Positions 47,507-61,600 of a DNA stretch of 64,000 bases are shown piece by piece (within the stretch, counting starts at the first letter, position 1; each line of letters opens with the position of its first letter). A program made the translations under genes and the position numbers. The stretch comes from Dipodascopsis uninucleata var. uninucleata (Eukaryota > Ascomycota > Lipomycetes > Lipomycetales > Lipomycetaceae). The stretch is from assembly GCA_030568195.1 (NCBI GenBank), contig JAJLTO010000012.1, positions 1 to 64,000 on the forward strand, in the 5' to 3' direction. Under the pieces are notes generated by a model. It searched no databases and was not told the origin of the DNA. It worked only from the letters and a program-made list of their open reading frames with translations.

Positions 47507-49077
47507 TCAATGCAACACAGCATAGATCAACAATGCGCTACTTAGTCCTAAAGGTAACACTATCCAGGCTATAATATTATTTAAAACACGTCTCTTTCTC
47601 ATGAATTTACAGGTCTGAAGACTATTAACAGGTATTTGCATACACATTGCTATAATGAACTTTGTGCTGAACTTCATACTAGTCACGTCCATTACGACTT
47701 CATGAAAAATGCTCGAAATAAGAAATGTGAACAAAACAGCCACGATTCTAGACTTTGCAATTTTCAATATCGGTATATGAACATGTCTTTTGAGGAATCT
47801 ATGAACAGGAACGTTCCATTTAGGTGAGAATTCCAGCTGATTAGAACTCATCCACCAGTCATCGTAAAACATTCTATCCTCAAATCCCGTGATATCGGCT
47901 AGCATATTCAGAAATGTGTGCCAGATCATCATAAACATGGCAAGGAATGTGGCTGCCACAGGATGTAACAGTTGTAAAAGAAAAATTGCACATTGTACAG
48001 AAAAGAACTCGAATGGCTGCTCTTCGTATTTTAGCTGTGCTTCTAAAACCACTGGTAACACGTATTCTTCCACAAACAGACATAACACCGCACAAGACAA
48101 AGCAAATGTAGCCAAGTTTTTAAGAAACGATTTAATGCTGATTTTTTGAGCTAGTGGAAATTCAATCTCATAGCAGAGAGATGGGATCAGAGCCCATCTT
48201 AGCATATTTGATATGGTCAAATTATCAGGATAAGTAGTACTTCCTACAGTTAGTTCACGACGATATTTTTTCACAGTAGCTTCGTCAATCTTATAAAATT
48301 GTTCAGCATTCTTTGCGTTCTTGAGTGACTTATCTAAGTTACTAAGGAATCCGCAGTAGAAAGCAAATGAGTGAATCTTCATCAGATATGTGATTGAAGT
48401 CACCATGAACGTGAATCTATGAAGCCAACTCCACTCTTGGCTATAAAAAGCACAGAAACAACATATTACAATATAGAAAATCTCGAGAAGACACTGCATA
48501 ATAATACCATATGGGCTCTAGAAAAAAGTGGAGATTACGTTAATACTAACTGTAAACGGATTATCGTACAATTAGGGAGTGCCTAATAAGTAATACTCAC
48601 CCATCGTACTGATCCACGAGAAATCACCACCTGTAAGTTGAATGATAACAATAACGCGAAAGTCTAAGGGAATATATTAGTCGGTTGCTTGAAATCAGGC
48701 TGCTTACAGCTAATATTCGTAAATTTAGCTTAACAACTTACTAGGAGTGAGGATTTGAATATCAATGATCCCAGTCCTGGCAGTATTGTGTCGTATAACA
48801 GCAGTAGTTCAGAAAAACGCGATTTTTTCGAAAGATTGGAGCCAACTTTAGAAAGGACAAGACAAGTGATTGCCATCCAGAATGCATTGATTATAGGATA
48901 GTCATTATTAGTTGGTCGTGCGACACTAAAGCGTGACAGTCTTTTGCTATATTTGATGGAATAGTATAATCGTTCATTACCAACGTTCTCTCCACGAATG
49001 AAAATTTGCTCTTTTGTCTCTCGATTTCGATTTCGAGACCTTGACTGGACTGAAGTGATACTATCAGGCATTGCCAT
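47507..49077 (-). CDS. Sterol O-acyltransferase-like MBOAT enzyme
   Basis: This ER membrane-bound O-acyltransferase of the ARE/SOAT group stores sterols as esters. The exons are 49077-48742, 48663-48601 and 48517-47507, giving 469 residues, shorter than yeast Are2 (642) because of a short N-terminal tail. Conserved stretches include MKIHSFAFYCGFL, NLTISNMLRWALIPSLCYEIEFP, FEDRMFYDDWWMSSNQLEFS and WNVPVHRFLKRHV. The catalytic His is in SSIFHEVVMDV. Many hydrophobic segments are spread over the length. The family motif FYxDWWN reads FYDDWWM here, with Met in place of the usual Asn. A DGAT1-type enzyme is less likely, because WNVPVHRFLKRHV fits the sterol acyltransferases better. Substrate choice (sterol or another acceptor) is inferred. 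Confidence 0.82.
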
Positions 49078-49467
49078 GTTAATGAGACGTCAATAAGTGC
49101 TCTGCTGACAGTTCTACTATGTTTTGATCAAGTAATGATGCATGTTGTTAAGTATTCAAGCGCCTCTAGTTAACTAAAGATTGCGCGGCTCATACGGCCA
49201 ACAGCTGGGTGGTCAAACAAGGCAATCACTAGACTTAAAAAGACTAACGTGCATGCCTTAATCGCAGACACACAATTGAAATTATTGAAAATTATTTGAT
49301 TAAACCAAACGTACTTCGATCACCTTGATAATACAAAAATGCTTGAAAACTTGGTAAATTATTCATTACATAACAAACGCACTAACAAATCAAATACATG
49401 CCATTACTTTCATCCTCGCATTTCGTTCTATGGATCGTAAATGGACGTTGCCACTCTATTCTCTAGA
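49078..49467. other. Intergenic region, no feature seen
   Basis: This 390-bp AT-rich spacer lies between two minus-strand genes. It should hold the acyltransferase promoter and the kinase gene 3' UTR. No coding or repetitive element is evident. Confidence 0.5.
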
Positions 49468-52400
49468 TCAGATAATGCGAGCAACTTGCTCTCTACCACT
49501 GTTCAAAACCTCATAATCATCCACCTCGTTTCCGTTCAATTTAACATCCTTTAACCGACTCTGTACATCATCCACACCAGAAAGACTAGGGAATCTTTTA
49601 TTAAATGTCAATTCCCAGTTAGGATCGTCCGGATCAATGGCACCATCCTCAGATATCCCGTTATTTGTAGTTGGCGATGATAATATAGAGCTCTGGTTCG
49701 CATTTCTAACCTTTTGCATAACAGATGGAGACAAATCAAGCGATAACGATTTCTGAGGACTTGTCATGTTACTGTTGAAGCGTGAATTAGCACTGGCCTT
49801 TGGAGAAGGCGTTCCTTGTAACTTGGCAGGCTTTGGAGGAAGAGCAGGCTTTTTAGATGCCTTGGCGTTCAAGTCAATTGTAGAACGTAGCAAAGTTTTA
49901 GTAGGCAATTCTGGTTCAGTAGCCGATAGTTGAATAGTTGTTCTCGTCTTTAAGCCACGAGGTGAACTTACAGTTCTGTCAGTCCCAGATGCCGCTTCAA
50001 CCACATCACTGTCATTTTTAATGATTTCATTCTGCGATTCAGTATATGGGCCATAGCCAATTGCAGTTCGTACAACATTCGAACTTTGCGATTGAGAGAG
50101 GAACATCTGCACTCTATTCTGAATACTTGACGCCCGATTCCTACCAGATGCGGAAACTTTGGGAGTGGTAGTCTCAGCTACTTGAATAGTATTTGACCTT
50201 AGATGCGTTGGCTTCTTAGCTTTGTTCGGTGAACTCGAGCGCTTGAAAATACCAAGACTGGAGTTGACTTTTTTCTGCGGTTGAGCAGCTGAATTTGCCA
50301 AAATGCTAGGCTTGGTTTTCGACTCCATAGATGATGGACTGTGTCGCGCCTTCCAATAAGAACCTGAATTCGAAGTAGCATTTTTCACATTGTTTGATGA
50401 TGATAAAATAGAATCTGTATTACTAGACAGAGAAGCAGACGCAGTAGCCGGTCTTTCACGCGTAGAATTTGAGTTCACATCTGCAATCGTAGGTAGTACT
50501 GATTTAGCAACGGCACGATCACGCGTAACAATAGAAGAATTTAAGTCAGCAGCTGGACTGGACGATGTCCGCGTTTTATCGTTCTGCTCAAACTTCCGAA
50601 GGGCATCACCAAATTTACCTGTAAGAGACGACTTTGACGCTGCCAATGTAAGAACAGGCATACTAGATCTCTTGCGATACTTTTGAGAAGCTGATTCCGC
50701 ACTCACACTTCTTCTCTTAGCATCACTATTAGCGACTGCAACTTCTGAGTTAGAACCAATTGATGCTCGCGAAGGTATAGTGCGATCAATACTAGAGCCA
50801 CCTGTTCCTAAAGCTCGCAAAAACTCTACATTTGATTCAATATGCTCTAAATTTTGTGATGACCCGGTATGAGAAGTATATACGTAACCGCCATTAGATT
50901 CTGAATGCATCGATAATGCAGGGCTCGCAGTTCCACTTCTACTACCTAAGTTTCGAAGAAAGTCCATACTAGAATCTAGAAACATGCTCATGGGCCTTTT
51001 AGATTTTGAGCTTGATCGCCGGAGTTCTTGTGACGGTCGTCGTGATCCCGAAGGAGTGATTCCTCGTGGAGGAGCAAGTGTCTGTAAATACTCCTGACGT
51101 GACCCAGGTCTTGAACTAACGAGTTCTGGACGACTCCTCTGTAACTCGATAGAGAGCCTAGGTGTGACAGGATCTGGCTTTCGAAATTCGTTAGAAGCTT
51201 CCCAGTTCTGTAGCTCTGAAGCTACTATAGATGATGATGGCGCTGGCGATGAAATCACAAAAGATGGACGTTGTGGCTGAGGCTGCTTAATATTAATGTT
51301 TATTTGAGAGGCAGATAGAGTATCATTTTCAAGAGCCGGCCTGGCAGGTAAAGGCGGTGAATATTCTTTCTGCATAGCGCTACTTGACGACTGTTCAGGT
51401 GAGAGAGCGCCTTTACTGGAAATTGTGTCCGCAGCAGCTCTTGAAGGTGGCCTAATATTATTTGATCCATCAATAGTCGTAGATGAAATTGAACTACTCA
51501 TTAAATTTGATGGAGGAGCAACTCGACCGCGTCGCATTGGCTTAATATCAGGTAGAATTGGTGTAGATAGCTCTTGTTTCTCGAATTTGATAGCACCGAC
51601 GGCCTGAAGCTGAGGCGTTTTTGAAATCGAGGATAAGGACGTCAAAGATGGCGGTGGCATACGCTTCGAGTCACTAGAAAACTGACGAGAATATTTATCT
51701 GAAATGGGAACCTCTACTCCTCGCATAGAGCAGACCTCCTTCAAAATAAGATAAATATTAGGTCTATTCCTTGGATTTTCTCTTAGCATCGCAGAAATAA
51801 GTTTTTTAATGCTATCTGAGTAAAGGGGATGAGATGGAAAGTTGAAAGTTGCATTGAGGATGGCGAGTTGGCCTTGCTCTTCAAATGGTGTAGTATAATA
51901 ACAGAGCTTGTATAGTAGAACGCCAAGTGCCCATATGTCAGACTTCTCGTCTATTGGTAATCGTCGATAAACGTCGACCATCTCTGGAGATCGATATTGC
52001 ATGGTAGTATGCCTTTGAATATCGTCCTCAATCATGCGTAGCTCATCGCCAGTCATCCCAGGACCAATTATACCACAAGCAGACCCAAAATCACAGATCT
52101 TGTAATAACCCGATCTAGATATTAATACGTTCTCAACTTTGAGATCTCGATGTAATAAGGGAGGTTCCAAGTAATGCATGCAAGCAACGCCCTCCACAAT
52201 ATCATTGAAAATTTTTAAGATCTCACTCTCTGTAAGTCTATTATGTAGGCGTGTGTTCATGAAATCAATCAAGCCACCACCAGAGCAAAACTCCATAAGT
52301 AGAAAAACTTCATAGCCGCCAGTTCGGAGTCTGGAAGCATGCGAATCAATATAGCTGACAATATGTCTATGACCTTTTAATCTTTTCTGAGATGAGGAAG

Positions 52401-52899
52401 GTATTATGTTAACTATGATCAACGCAGCAGTGGTAGCTCATGTAATATCGTAACTTACCATTGTATCTACTTCACCACGCAGTAACCCCAGACTCTCTTT
52501 ATCTGGTACAGCAACTCGCTTGAGTACTGCAATATTCGTTCCATCGACTGGTCGATCTAGTTTTACAACATAAACGTGTGCAAAGCCACCTAAAAACGAA
52601 ATGAGATTATTAGAATCTATTGACCGATTCAATGAAAACAGCATTGCAAAAGGCTACTCAATAAAATACATACCTTCGGATAAATATTTTTCGATAGTTA
52701 CTGAAAATGAGCCTACAGTCAACGCAGTCCCCGGTGGATAGGTACCAGGAGGAATGCTGGGTTGACGATAGCCCTGCTGATGTGACCTCGACTCATAGTC
52801 ACTGGAGTCATTAGTAGTATACATATGTTGCGACATCTGATTCGTACCCACAGATCCATGCTGTCGATAATCAGTGCCGACCGCATAGGCTTGTGCCAT
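49468..52899 (-). CDS. Actin-regulating Ser/Thr kinase of the Ark/Prk (NAK, AAK1) family
   Basis: These kinases phosphorylate endocytic coat proteins and control actin-patch turnover. The exons are 52899-52674, 52589-52459 and 52386-49468, giving 1,091 residues. The kinase domain starts after a 65-residue Gln/Tyr-rich N-terminus: VTIEKYLSEGGFAHVYVVKL (glycine-rich loop), VLKRV (ATP-anchoring Lys), then LHRDLKVENVL (catalytic loop), KICDFGSA (metal-binding DFG) and MQYRSPEMVDVYRR in the activation segment. ALGVLLYKLCYYTTPFEEQG is typical of the NAK family. About 700 residues of Ser/Pro-rich disordered tail follow, containing PALPPKPAKLQG, an SH3-binding motif as in yeast Ark1/Prk1. All catalytic residues are intact. 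The two introns sit in the kinase domain at consistent phases. Confidence 0.92.
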
Positions 52900-55684
52900 G
52901 CTTAAAGAGCAGTGCGAATTTGTGGGCTGTCGAAAGGCTAAAGCGTATCAAGACTAACGGAATGGCGACAATATAAGCAGGTAGGCAGAGAACAATCGCA
53001 AAAGCAAGAACGATCTCTAACCTTAAACAGTATATAAGAAATAAATAATCACGATCACTGAGACTACTAATATAACATGAACGAGCAGAGTTAGCGTGGA
53101 TTCGAAGAAAAATCTGATTTCTGTCAGTAACAAATTTCAACCTTCGCAGTGAACTGGAGACAGTCCCGTGAGATTTATTATCGGTTTACTGAATAGAGTG
53201 CTGAATAAAAACAAATAAGCTAAATAGGTCTACCCTATTTAACTTGTAGTCCTCAATTTTCCAGCAATACTATGATTTTCTATATATGTGTGTATAAGAT
53301 ATACGCCACAATAAGACTGGTAATCAGAGAGCTGAAGCTTCTCCGATATCTTCTGTCCAAAAAGCGCTGACTGCTCTGAGCAACTTCTAAGTAGAATCGC
53401 ACAATTGAATAAATCCTCTGCAAACAAATACTATCCAGAAAATATAGGTCTTATATAATATATTTCAAGACAGATACAGCGAAAAATGCATACAATATTG
53501 ATGTTTGTGTACCGTCCCTAAGACTGCACATATATTATAATGCGTTTCGCAAGTATGTGTAAACTATAAACGTAAACTCCATACCCACGAAACTGAATTC
53601 TTGGTACTGCGCAAGAACTAACTGTGCAGCGGGGTAGCACTGCGCGCATAACATATGCCGATAGGGTTCTAATAGTCATGGTGTTGTCACAATTAGGGTT
53701 TTACTGTACACTCAACCAAACCGTTCTTTGCATTTTACAGTTCACGAAGTAAATCTGCCTAGAGAGTAAACATCGTCTGTTTCCACGGCGACAGCAGACA
53801 GGAGGCACATAAACACAACACTTCACATCTCGGCTTTCCTTGTTCAGATGCTGTGCCACAGCGTATCGTGAAATCCAGACAGAAAGGGATTGGTCTAATC
53901 TCCCAGCTGCAGAGTGACACTATATGATGACTAAAGCGGCGAGTATTCTTAGTCATCAATAAAATCTGTTTTTCTTTCATCCATGTGCTCGGCTGTATTA
54001 GACGTCTCAGGTAATAACTTACAGAGTTGCACAGAAATCTATTTTATCTGCTTTTGGCTTGGCTTTTGTCAGTCCCTACTATTATTTGATTTTATGACTG
54101 CTTAGTAGGAATCCAGCGGCGAATTCAAGATTACATATGCGACATAGACCATATAACATCAACTAGTTGACCGATTATGCAGGGTCCCGTCAGGCTAACT
54201 GTCTTTAGTGAGTTGACCTCCAAAGTGGACAAGCGCACGTTGTTAGAGTTTGCTATGCGCAAATCTAGTATATTACGCGTATGGCTTTTCTTTCCCTATA
54301 CACAGAACACAGGGTGTATTTAGGTCGCTTGAGGATAGAATACCATTACAGAGCAGTCGTTAAAGCATCGAGTTCCTCTCTGTGGAGTCGAGTTGAGCGT
54401 AACAATTACACAAAACATGCCATAGCCTTGCACAGTTTGCGATTTCCCTCGCAGGTGGTATCTCTTGCATATGGACGTCTATCTAGCTTAAATTATCTAC
54501 ATTACCGCATAAATTAAGTGTATTATGTTATACATTGTAAGAGTTCTAGTGCTAGATGTTCGTTTGTTATTACACCAAAAGCTGCATTCCCAGAACTATT
54601 CTGCAGTATATAATACCCCATATCTTGGATCGAAAGCGAAAAGCTCATGCATCGTATTTAGCGAATGGATTAAGTAAGTACTGACAGGAAAATTTGTGCA
54701 TTTTTGGGTATCAGCACCTCATTCTGCTTTACATTGGTTTGAGTTGTGAACACAGAACTACAGTTGATATGAATTTAAACGAAGTTATCTAGACGTGCGG
54801 GGTCTATCACCACATTTTAAATACAATACATCAGAAAATCTCCCAGTAGAAACAATAGATAGAAGAAGCTATTTGTCTATAAGCAAAATCATGATTATTC
54901 ATATACTTGCCATATATATAATTCTTCCATTCATATATGGATCTGGCAGTCCGTGAGCATAACCGTAAAACTATATATACATATACGAGTCATATTGAAA
55001 CGCTACATCTGTAGAAAAATTTATATAGTAATCTGCAAGTGCCTATACAACTTCCATTTTATATACGCAAATATTCTGACTTGGGTTGGTGAATGACTGG
55101 CATTTACTTAAAGGGCTCATCAAAATAAGGACAGGAAAACGTAAAATGCAAGTCTATATTAAAAAAATAAATGTTTGCTCACACTATTGAAAGGAAAAAA
55201 AAAAGGAAAATTTTTGTCGTTGCCCCAGCAACATTCTACCACCTCAAAACGAGGCAAAAGTATATAAACGTCGAATGCAGCCCGCACGCTCATCTATAGG
55301 AAATTGTGTATATCTGCAGAAGCATATACGCATTTAATCCATATCTCTAGTGGCTTCACTACTCAACTTCGATTGCTAGTTTAGGGCTGCATTGATTAAC
55401 GTTCACGTGATTTAAATTTAAACTTTAAATTTACGCGTGGATTAACCTTTTAGGTACATCGTCGCAATTCTACATCGGTGCCGAACTGTATATAGATATT
55501 TGGATATTTGTGCACATCAGTCGAACTAACAAGAGGAAAGAGGACCAAAGAGGGCACGCAAAATAGCTATAAACGAGCAGCAACTGTATTTGCCAATTTA
55601 TATCTAGTCATTGGTGTTTTATATAATAATGAATAAGTTGGCGAGAAGAGCAAGCCTTTGAAAAGATTATAACAGCAGTTCATA
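52900..55684. promoter_or_regulatory. 2.8-kb gene-free region between divergent kinase and MOT1 genes
   Basis: This is the longest stretch without a gene. Only short unsupported ORFs occur. Small sites stand out: a telobox-like TTAGGGTTTT at about 53694, a CACGTG E-box at 55404-55409, an AAATTTAAACTTTAAATTT block just after it, and a TATATAA at 55261. It must contain both promoters and could hold long 5' UTRs, a non-coding RNA or a degenerate element. I recognise none of these. Confidence 0.5.
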
Positions 55685-58600
55685 ATGTCGAGGTAAGATG
55701 GACCAGATTTTAATTAGGTGCTAGCTAGCTTGCATATGTACAATTTGTAAATTCGTAATATTTATCACTACGACTGGCAGGTGGGAACTGAAGATGACAA
55801 AGTAGTGGATGAAGTTTGGATTGAATAGTGTAGGATTGGTTTACTGAAGGTTAATGATGGGTTTACTGTTTTAGCTTCTTTTAAGAAATACTAACGTAAT
55901 ATCTCTTTTACTGAAATAATTTAGGCTAGAGCGTCTGGTATCGTAAGTACTAGTTTATATCGATGACTTTCAAATACAAATGACCGCTTCTTTTAGTTGT
56001 TATTATTGGCTAACTATTTGATTTTCTCAATAGGCTGCTCGAGACTGGTTCTACGCAGCTTGTTCGCAATACAGCCGCCGAACAATTAGCCGATATACAA
56101 AAAGCACATCCTGATGAGTTATTCAATCTTTTGGGCCGTATATTTCCATTTCTGCGGTCGTCAAAATGGGACACAAGAGTTGCAGCTGCAAAAGCACTAG
56201 GTGGAGTTATCGCAAATGCCGAACAGTGGGATCCAAATTTGAATGATAACGAAGAAGAGCCCGCTGATACTTCAAAAGGGAGTGAAATCAAACATGAGCA
56301 ACCCACAGAAGACGATGGCGTGAAAGAAGAAGAGGATTCTGATAGCAAACGGCCAGCTTTGGAGTCACGAAAATCGTCGTCATTTTATCCTCCATTGCCG
56401 CTGGCTTCCGAATTTATTAAACAGGAAGAAGATTTACAAAATATTAAGCAAGAAGAAGCAAGTAGAGAAACTAACTCAAAAAAGTTCGCGGACGCCGATG
56501 AAGAACTGCTGACTTTCAAGAGTTTGGATATTGGCGTTGTAATGAAGAATGGCAAAAGGTTACTTGGCAGTGGTGGTCGTGAGTATGATGTGTCCTTGGC
56601 AGATCTAGATCCCGCTGAACGGCTTTCTCTACAAAAGAAAAATGTTATATCGCGACTTGGTCTCGGTGGTGAATATATGGAGGACATAGTTAGTGCGTCA
56701 GATTTTGTTCTCAACAGCCCATTACCTAGGACGCCGGGAGTTGCAATTACCATTTCTGGTGGTCCGCCATCGAATATCGATGCACAGTTTAAGTCTGCGG
56801 ATACATCTACATCTCTAAGTGCACCCTCACTAGAAGTAGCTTCTGGATTAAGTTCCCGTGTCAAAGCCATGGCTAAACGAAAGGCAAGAGCTGATGCCAA
56901 GAATCAAGGATCTAAGATGCGCTCAGTCGATTTATCCTCTAGTTCCGCATCCCGTAAGATAGAAGCAAGTACTCCGCAAGTCGCATCGAGCCAGTCACAG
57001 GCACAAGATTATTTTTCGGTTACGCCTCAAGCACAGTCAGATCGAGTCGTGGTTGAACATAAGGCTCCAGTAAATCCGTCTAGTGCTCTACAAAATTTTG
57101 CTGCAGGACAGGTATGGCCCTTTGAAGGCCTTGCAGAGCTTCTTATGGTTGATTTATTTGATGAAAATTGGGAAGTTAGACATGGCGCTGCTATTGGACT
57201 GCGCGAAGTCATTCGAGTGCATGGTAAAGGAAGTGGACGCATCAAAGGAAAGACTCGATCAGAAAATGATAAATTAAATCAAGCCTGGTTAGAGGATTTA
57301 GCTTGTAGACTCTGCTGTGTCTTCGCTCTTGATAGGTTTGGAGACTATGTTTCAGATCAAGTTGTTGCTCCTGTACGAGAATCTGCTGCACAGACCATGG
57401 GTGCTCTACTTTTACATGTTTCTAAAGATATTGTCTTTAGCATGTATATTGTGCTGCACTCTCTCGTGCTTCAAAATAATTTTGATCTCTCGTTTCCTAT
57501 TTGGGAAGCTCGACATGGTGGCATGCTTGGATTAAAATATCTTGTAGCAGTCAGAAGGGATATACTATTCGACTCGGAAGTAGGTAATAAGTTATTAGAT
57601 GGTATAGTCGAATGCGTTTTACATGGATTAGAGGAACAAGATGATGATGTTAGAGCAGTTAGTGCAGCTACCCTTGTACCAATTGCTTCGGAGTTTGTAA
57701 AATTACGATCTCACTCAGTCGATCAATTGATCGAAGTTGTATGGGAATGTCTCGCGAATTTGAAAGATGATCTCAGTGCAAGTACGGGTAGTGTCATGGA
57801 TCTGCTAGCAAGTCTATGCTCATTCCCTCAGGTTTTGCAGCAGATGAAGATAAACGCAGATAAGGATCCGCAGACTTCGTTTTCAAATCTTGTCCCAAGG
57901 CTCTATCCTTTCCTCCGTCATTCTATCACCAGTGTACGTCGTGCAGTCTTGCGTGCATTATTGACATTCTTAGGAATAGACGGTAGCTCCCAAGATTGGG
58001 TAGACGGCAAGGCCTTACGTCTAGTGTTCCAGAATCTTTTAGTGGAGCAAAATGAGAGTGTTTTAAATCTGTCCTTAGAAGTATTCTATGCGCTCTCGGA
58101 TAGTCTCAATAAACGTGGCGAAACGAAATTTGCTGAGACATTTAGTTCTCATGTTTATCCATTATTTACTCTTCTGATGACTCCTATTGGTGTTAATCTT
58201 AACAAGTATCCTATGGACACATCCTTATTCTTACGGCCCTCTGGTACTACCTTTACTTCTAATGGAACTAATATTACGCCTCATAATGGTACTGGTACTG
58301 GTGCTGGTACTGGTACCGTTCATGACGGACTTTCTGAAGGACCGCCTACAAAGCGACGCCGAAGATCTGAAAAACGCGAAGAAACTCAGGTTGCATCTCA
58401 CAATATTGACACTCCTGTATTCATGGGGGATGTCGCATTAGTAGGCCTAGAATCGATGATGCGCATGAAGATAGCTGCCGCCAAGGCTATGGGGTTTGCT
58501 ATCAGTCTCTGGCCAGCAAGTAATGTTATTACATTTAAAGATCTTCTCAAAGCGCACATCGAATCCCCATTTTCGACTTCCAGACTGATTACATTAATCG

Positions 58601-61600
58601 TTTTGGAGGAGTATGGACTAAATGCAAAGGATGTTTCATCGCCTTTAAAGGATGCATTCTCATTACTTATCACTGATATTCTTAATAGTCCTACAGAAGC
58701 GCTTCGCTCTTACATTTATCAAGATTTGGCTCCTTACCTCAAAGTAGTGAGAACGCAGTCACAGGCACTTCTGAATACATTTGTTGACACAGGAAAGGTT
58801 TCTCAAAGTAAAATTCCTAGACTTGCAATAGTTGTTCAAGGAGAACCTGATGCCGGTCCTGATGCCTTTAGTATAGCAGACGGAGAGCGTGTAGCTACTA
58901 GTGATTTTGAGAGACTAAAAAAGTCTATGCAAGGAACTTATAGAGTTGTAGCATCACAGTCACTTAATCAAGCTCTGGGTACGCTGAAGATCGCTATTGA
59001 AGATGCTAAAGAGGTTTTTGAATTGAATCAAGTACGATTTACTGCTGCAGCTGCTGGTGCATATATTGCCTTGTACTCGCTTCCTAAGAAGTTAAATCCT
59101 GTGATCAGAAGTTTAATGGATTCTGTCAAGTCAGAGTCAAACGAGAATATTCAGCAGAGATCTGCAAAGTCAGTTGCATCACTGGTGAGTCTATGTTCGT
59201 ATGCAGGAAAAGGAGGGGCGTCAGATAAGATGATCAAAAATCTGTGTGCATTTCTCTGTGTAGATACGTCAGAAGTGCCAGAATTCCATCACAATGAAAC
59301 GTTGGAGAACGTCATTTTATCACTCCACAAAGAAGAAGATAGGCCTGAACACAAGGATATGATTTCATATCAGAGAGAGGTGAATAAAGCACGTACTAAA
59401 CGTCGTGGGGCTAAATTCACTCTAGACTTTCTGGCGTCTATGTTCGGTAACAAGCTATTTTCTAGTGTCCCAAAGCTGAAGGAGTGTATGCTTCAACCTT
59501 TAATGGCTTTGAAAACGCCTCTACCTGCCGACATCACCTCACCCGACTCAACGCTTGGGCAGGAAATCGTTGATGGATTGTCAGTTATTCGAGCACTATT
59601 ACCAAATTTACATACGGATCTTCTTGATTCGTTTGTCGAGTATTTTCATTTAATCTTGTCTGCTCTTCAATCCACTTTTTCTATTTTACGCTATGCAGCA
59701 GCCAAGTGTTTTGCGACAATTTGCAGTACTATGAAAATCAAAGGTATGACTTTTCTCATAGAAAATGTCCTGCCGATGATAAGCAATGCTTTAGAACTTA
59801 GGCATCGACAGGGAGCGGTGGAATGCATTTACCACTTGGTACATGTTATGGATGTCGACATTTTGCCATATACAGTGTTCTTGATCGTTCCTATACTTGG
59901 ACGAATGAGTGATTCTGATAATGATATACGTCTTCTGGCAACTACCACATTTGCAGCCTTAATAAAGCTTGTTCCTCTCGAAGCTGGAATTCCGGATCCT
60001 CCTGGCCTCCCGACTGCTTTATTGGAAGGGCGAGATAGAGAACGCAAGTTTATCTCGCAAATGCTTGACACCAGTAAAGTTGAATCATTCAAGCTTCCAG
60101 TTGCTATTAAGGCGGATTTAAGAAAATATCAGCAGGAAGGTGTTAATTGGCTTGCATTCTTAAATAAGTATCATCTCCATGGCATACTTTGCGATGATAT
60201 GGGTCTTGGTAAAACTTTACAAACTATTTGTATCGTGGCTAGCGATCATCATCTGCGAGCAGAAGAACATGCAAAGAATGGAAGTAACGAATCGAGACCT
60301 CTCCCGTCACTGATTGTATGCCCTCCAACTCTTACTGGACATTGGGAACAGGAACTGAATACATATGCACCATTTTTAAAGGTACTAGCCTTCGTTGGGA
60401 ATCCTGCACAGAGGGCTAAATTGGCTGGTGAATTTGCAAAGTATGACGTTGTTGTGACGTCTTACGATATCTGCCGTAATGAAGTTGATGCAGTCACTAC
60501 GCAGAACTGGTGTTATTGTGTTCTTGATGAAGGTCACATAATTAAAAATGCAAATTCTAAGTTAACAAAGGCCGTCAAGTTAATACCTGCTGAGCATCGT
60601 TTAATTCTTTCTGGTACGCCTATTCAGAATAACGTCCTAGAACTTTGGTCTCTCTTTGACTTTTTGATGCCCGGATTTTTGGGAACAGAGAAGGTGTTTA
60701 ACGAACGCTTTGCAAAACCAATCAGTCAGAGTCGTAATAGTAAGAGTTCTTCTAAAGAACAAGAGGCTGGTGCGCTTGCATTAGAAGCCTTACACAAACA
60801 AGTTCTTCCATTCCTACTTCGAAGGCTCAAGGAAGATGTGCTCTCTGATCTTCCACCAAAGATTATTCAAGACTATTATTGTGAGCTTAGTGATCTACAG
60901 AAGCAGCTTTACGAGGACTTTGCGAAGAAGCAACTTTCCACGGTAGAAACTGATGTTTCTTCTAGTGGTAAGGAGAATAAACAGCATATCTTCCAAGCTC
61001 TGCAATATATGAGAAAGCTTTGTGATCATCCGTCTCTTGTTCTTAATGCTAAACACCCCCAGTACGATAAAGTTATGCGTCAATTGAACTCGGAACATCG
61101 TTCGATAAGAGATATATCTTTTGCTCCAAAGTTGGGTGCTCTCCATACTCTCTTGCTTGATTGTGGAATTGGAGTTGCTGATACAATGAAAACTGGTGGA
61201 AGTTCAGAAATCACCGGCGATGATTTGGGTTTAAGTGTAATCTCGCAGCACCGTGCGCTGATTTTTTGTCAATTAAAGGAGATGCTTGACATTGTCGAGC
61301 AAGACGTCTTCAAAAAGCTAATGCCATCGGTATCATATATGCGAATGGATGGAAGCACTGATCCTCGTAAACGTCAGGACATTGTGCAAACATTTAATGC
61401 CGATCCGTCAATAGATGTGCTACTTCTTACCACACACGTTGGCGGCCTTGGCCTTAACTTGACAGGAGCTGATACTGTAATATTTGTGGAGCACGATTGG
61501 AATCCTATGAAAGACTTGCAAGCAATGGATAGGGCGCATAGAATTGGTCAGAAGAAAGTTGTCAATGTTTATAGATTGATCACTAGAAACACGATAGAAG

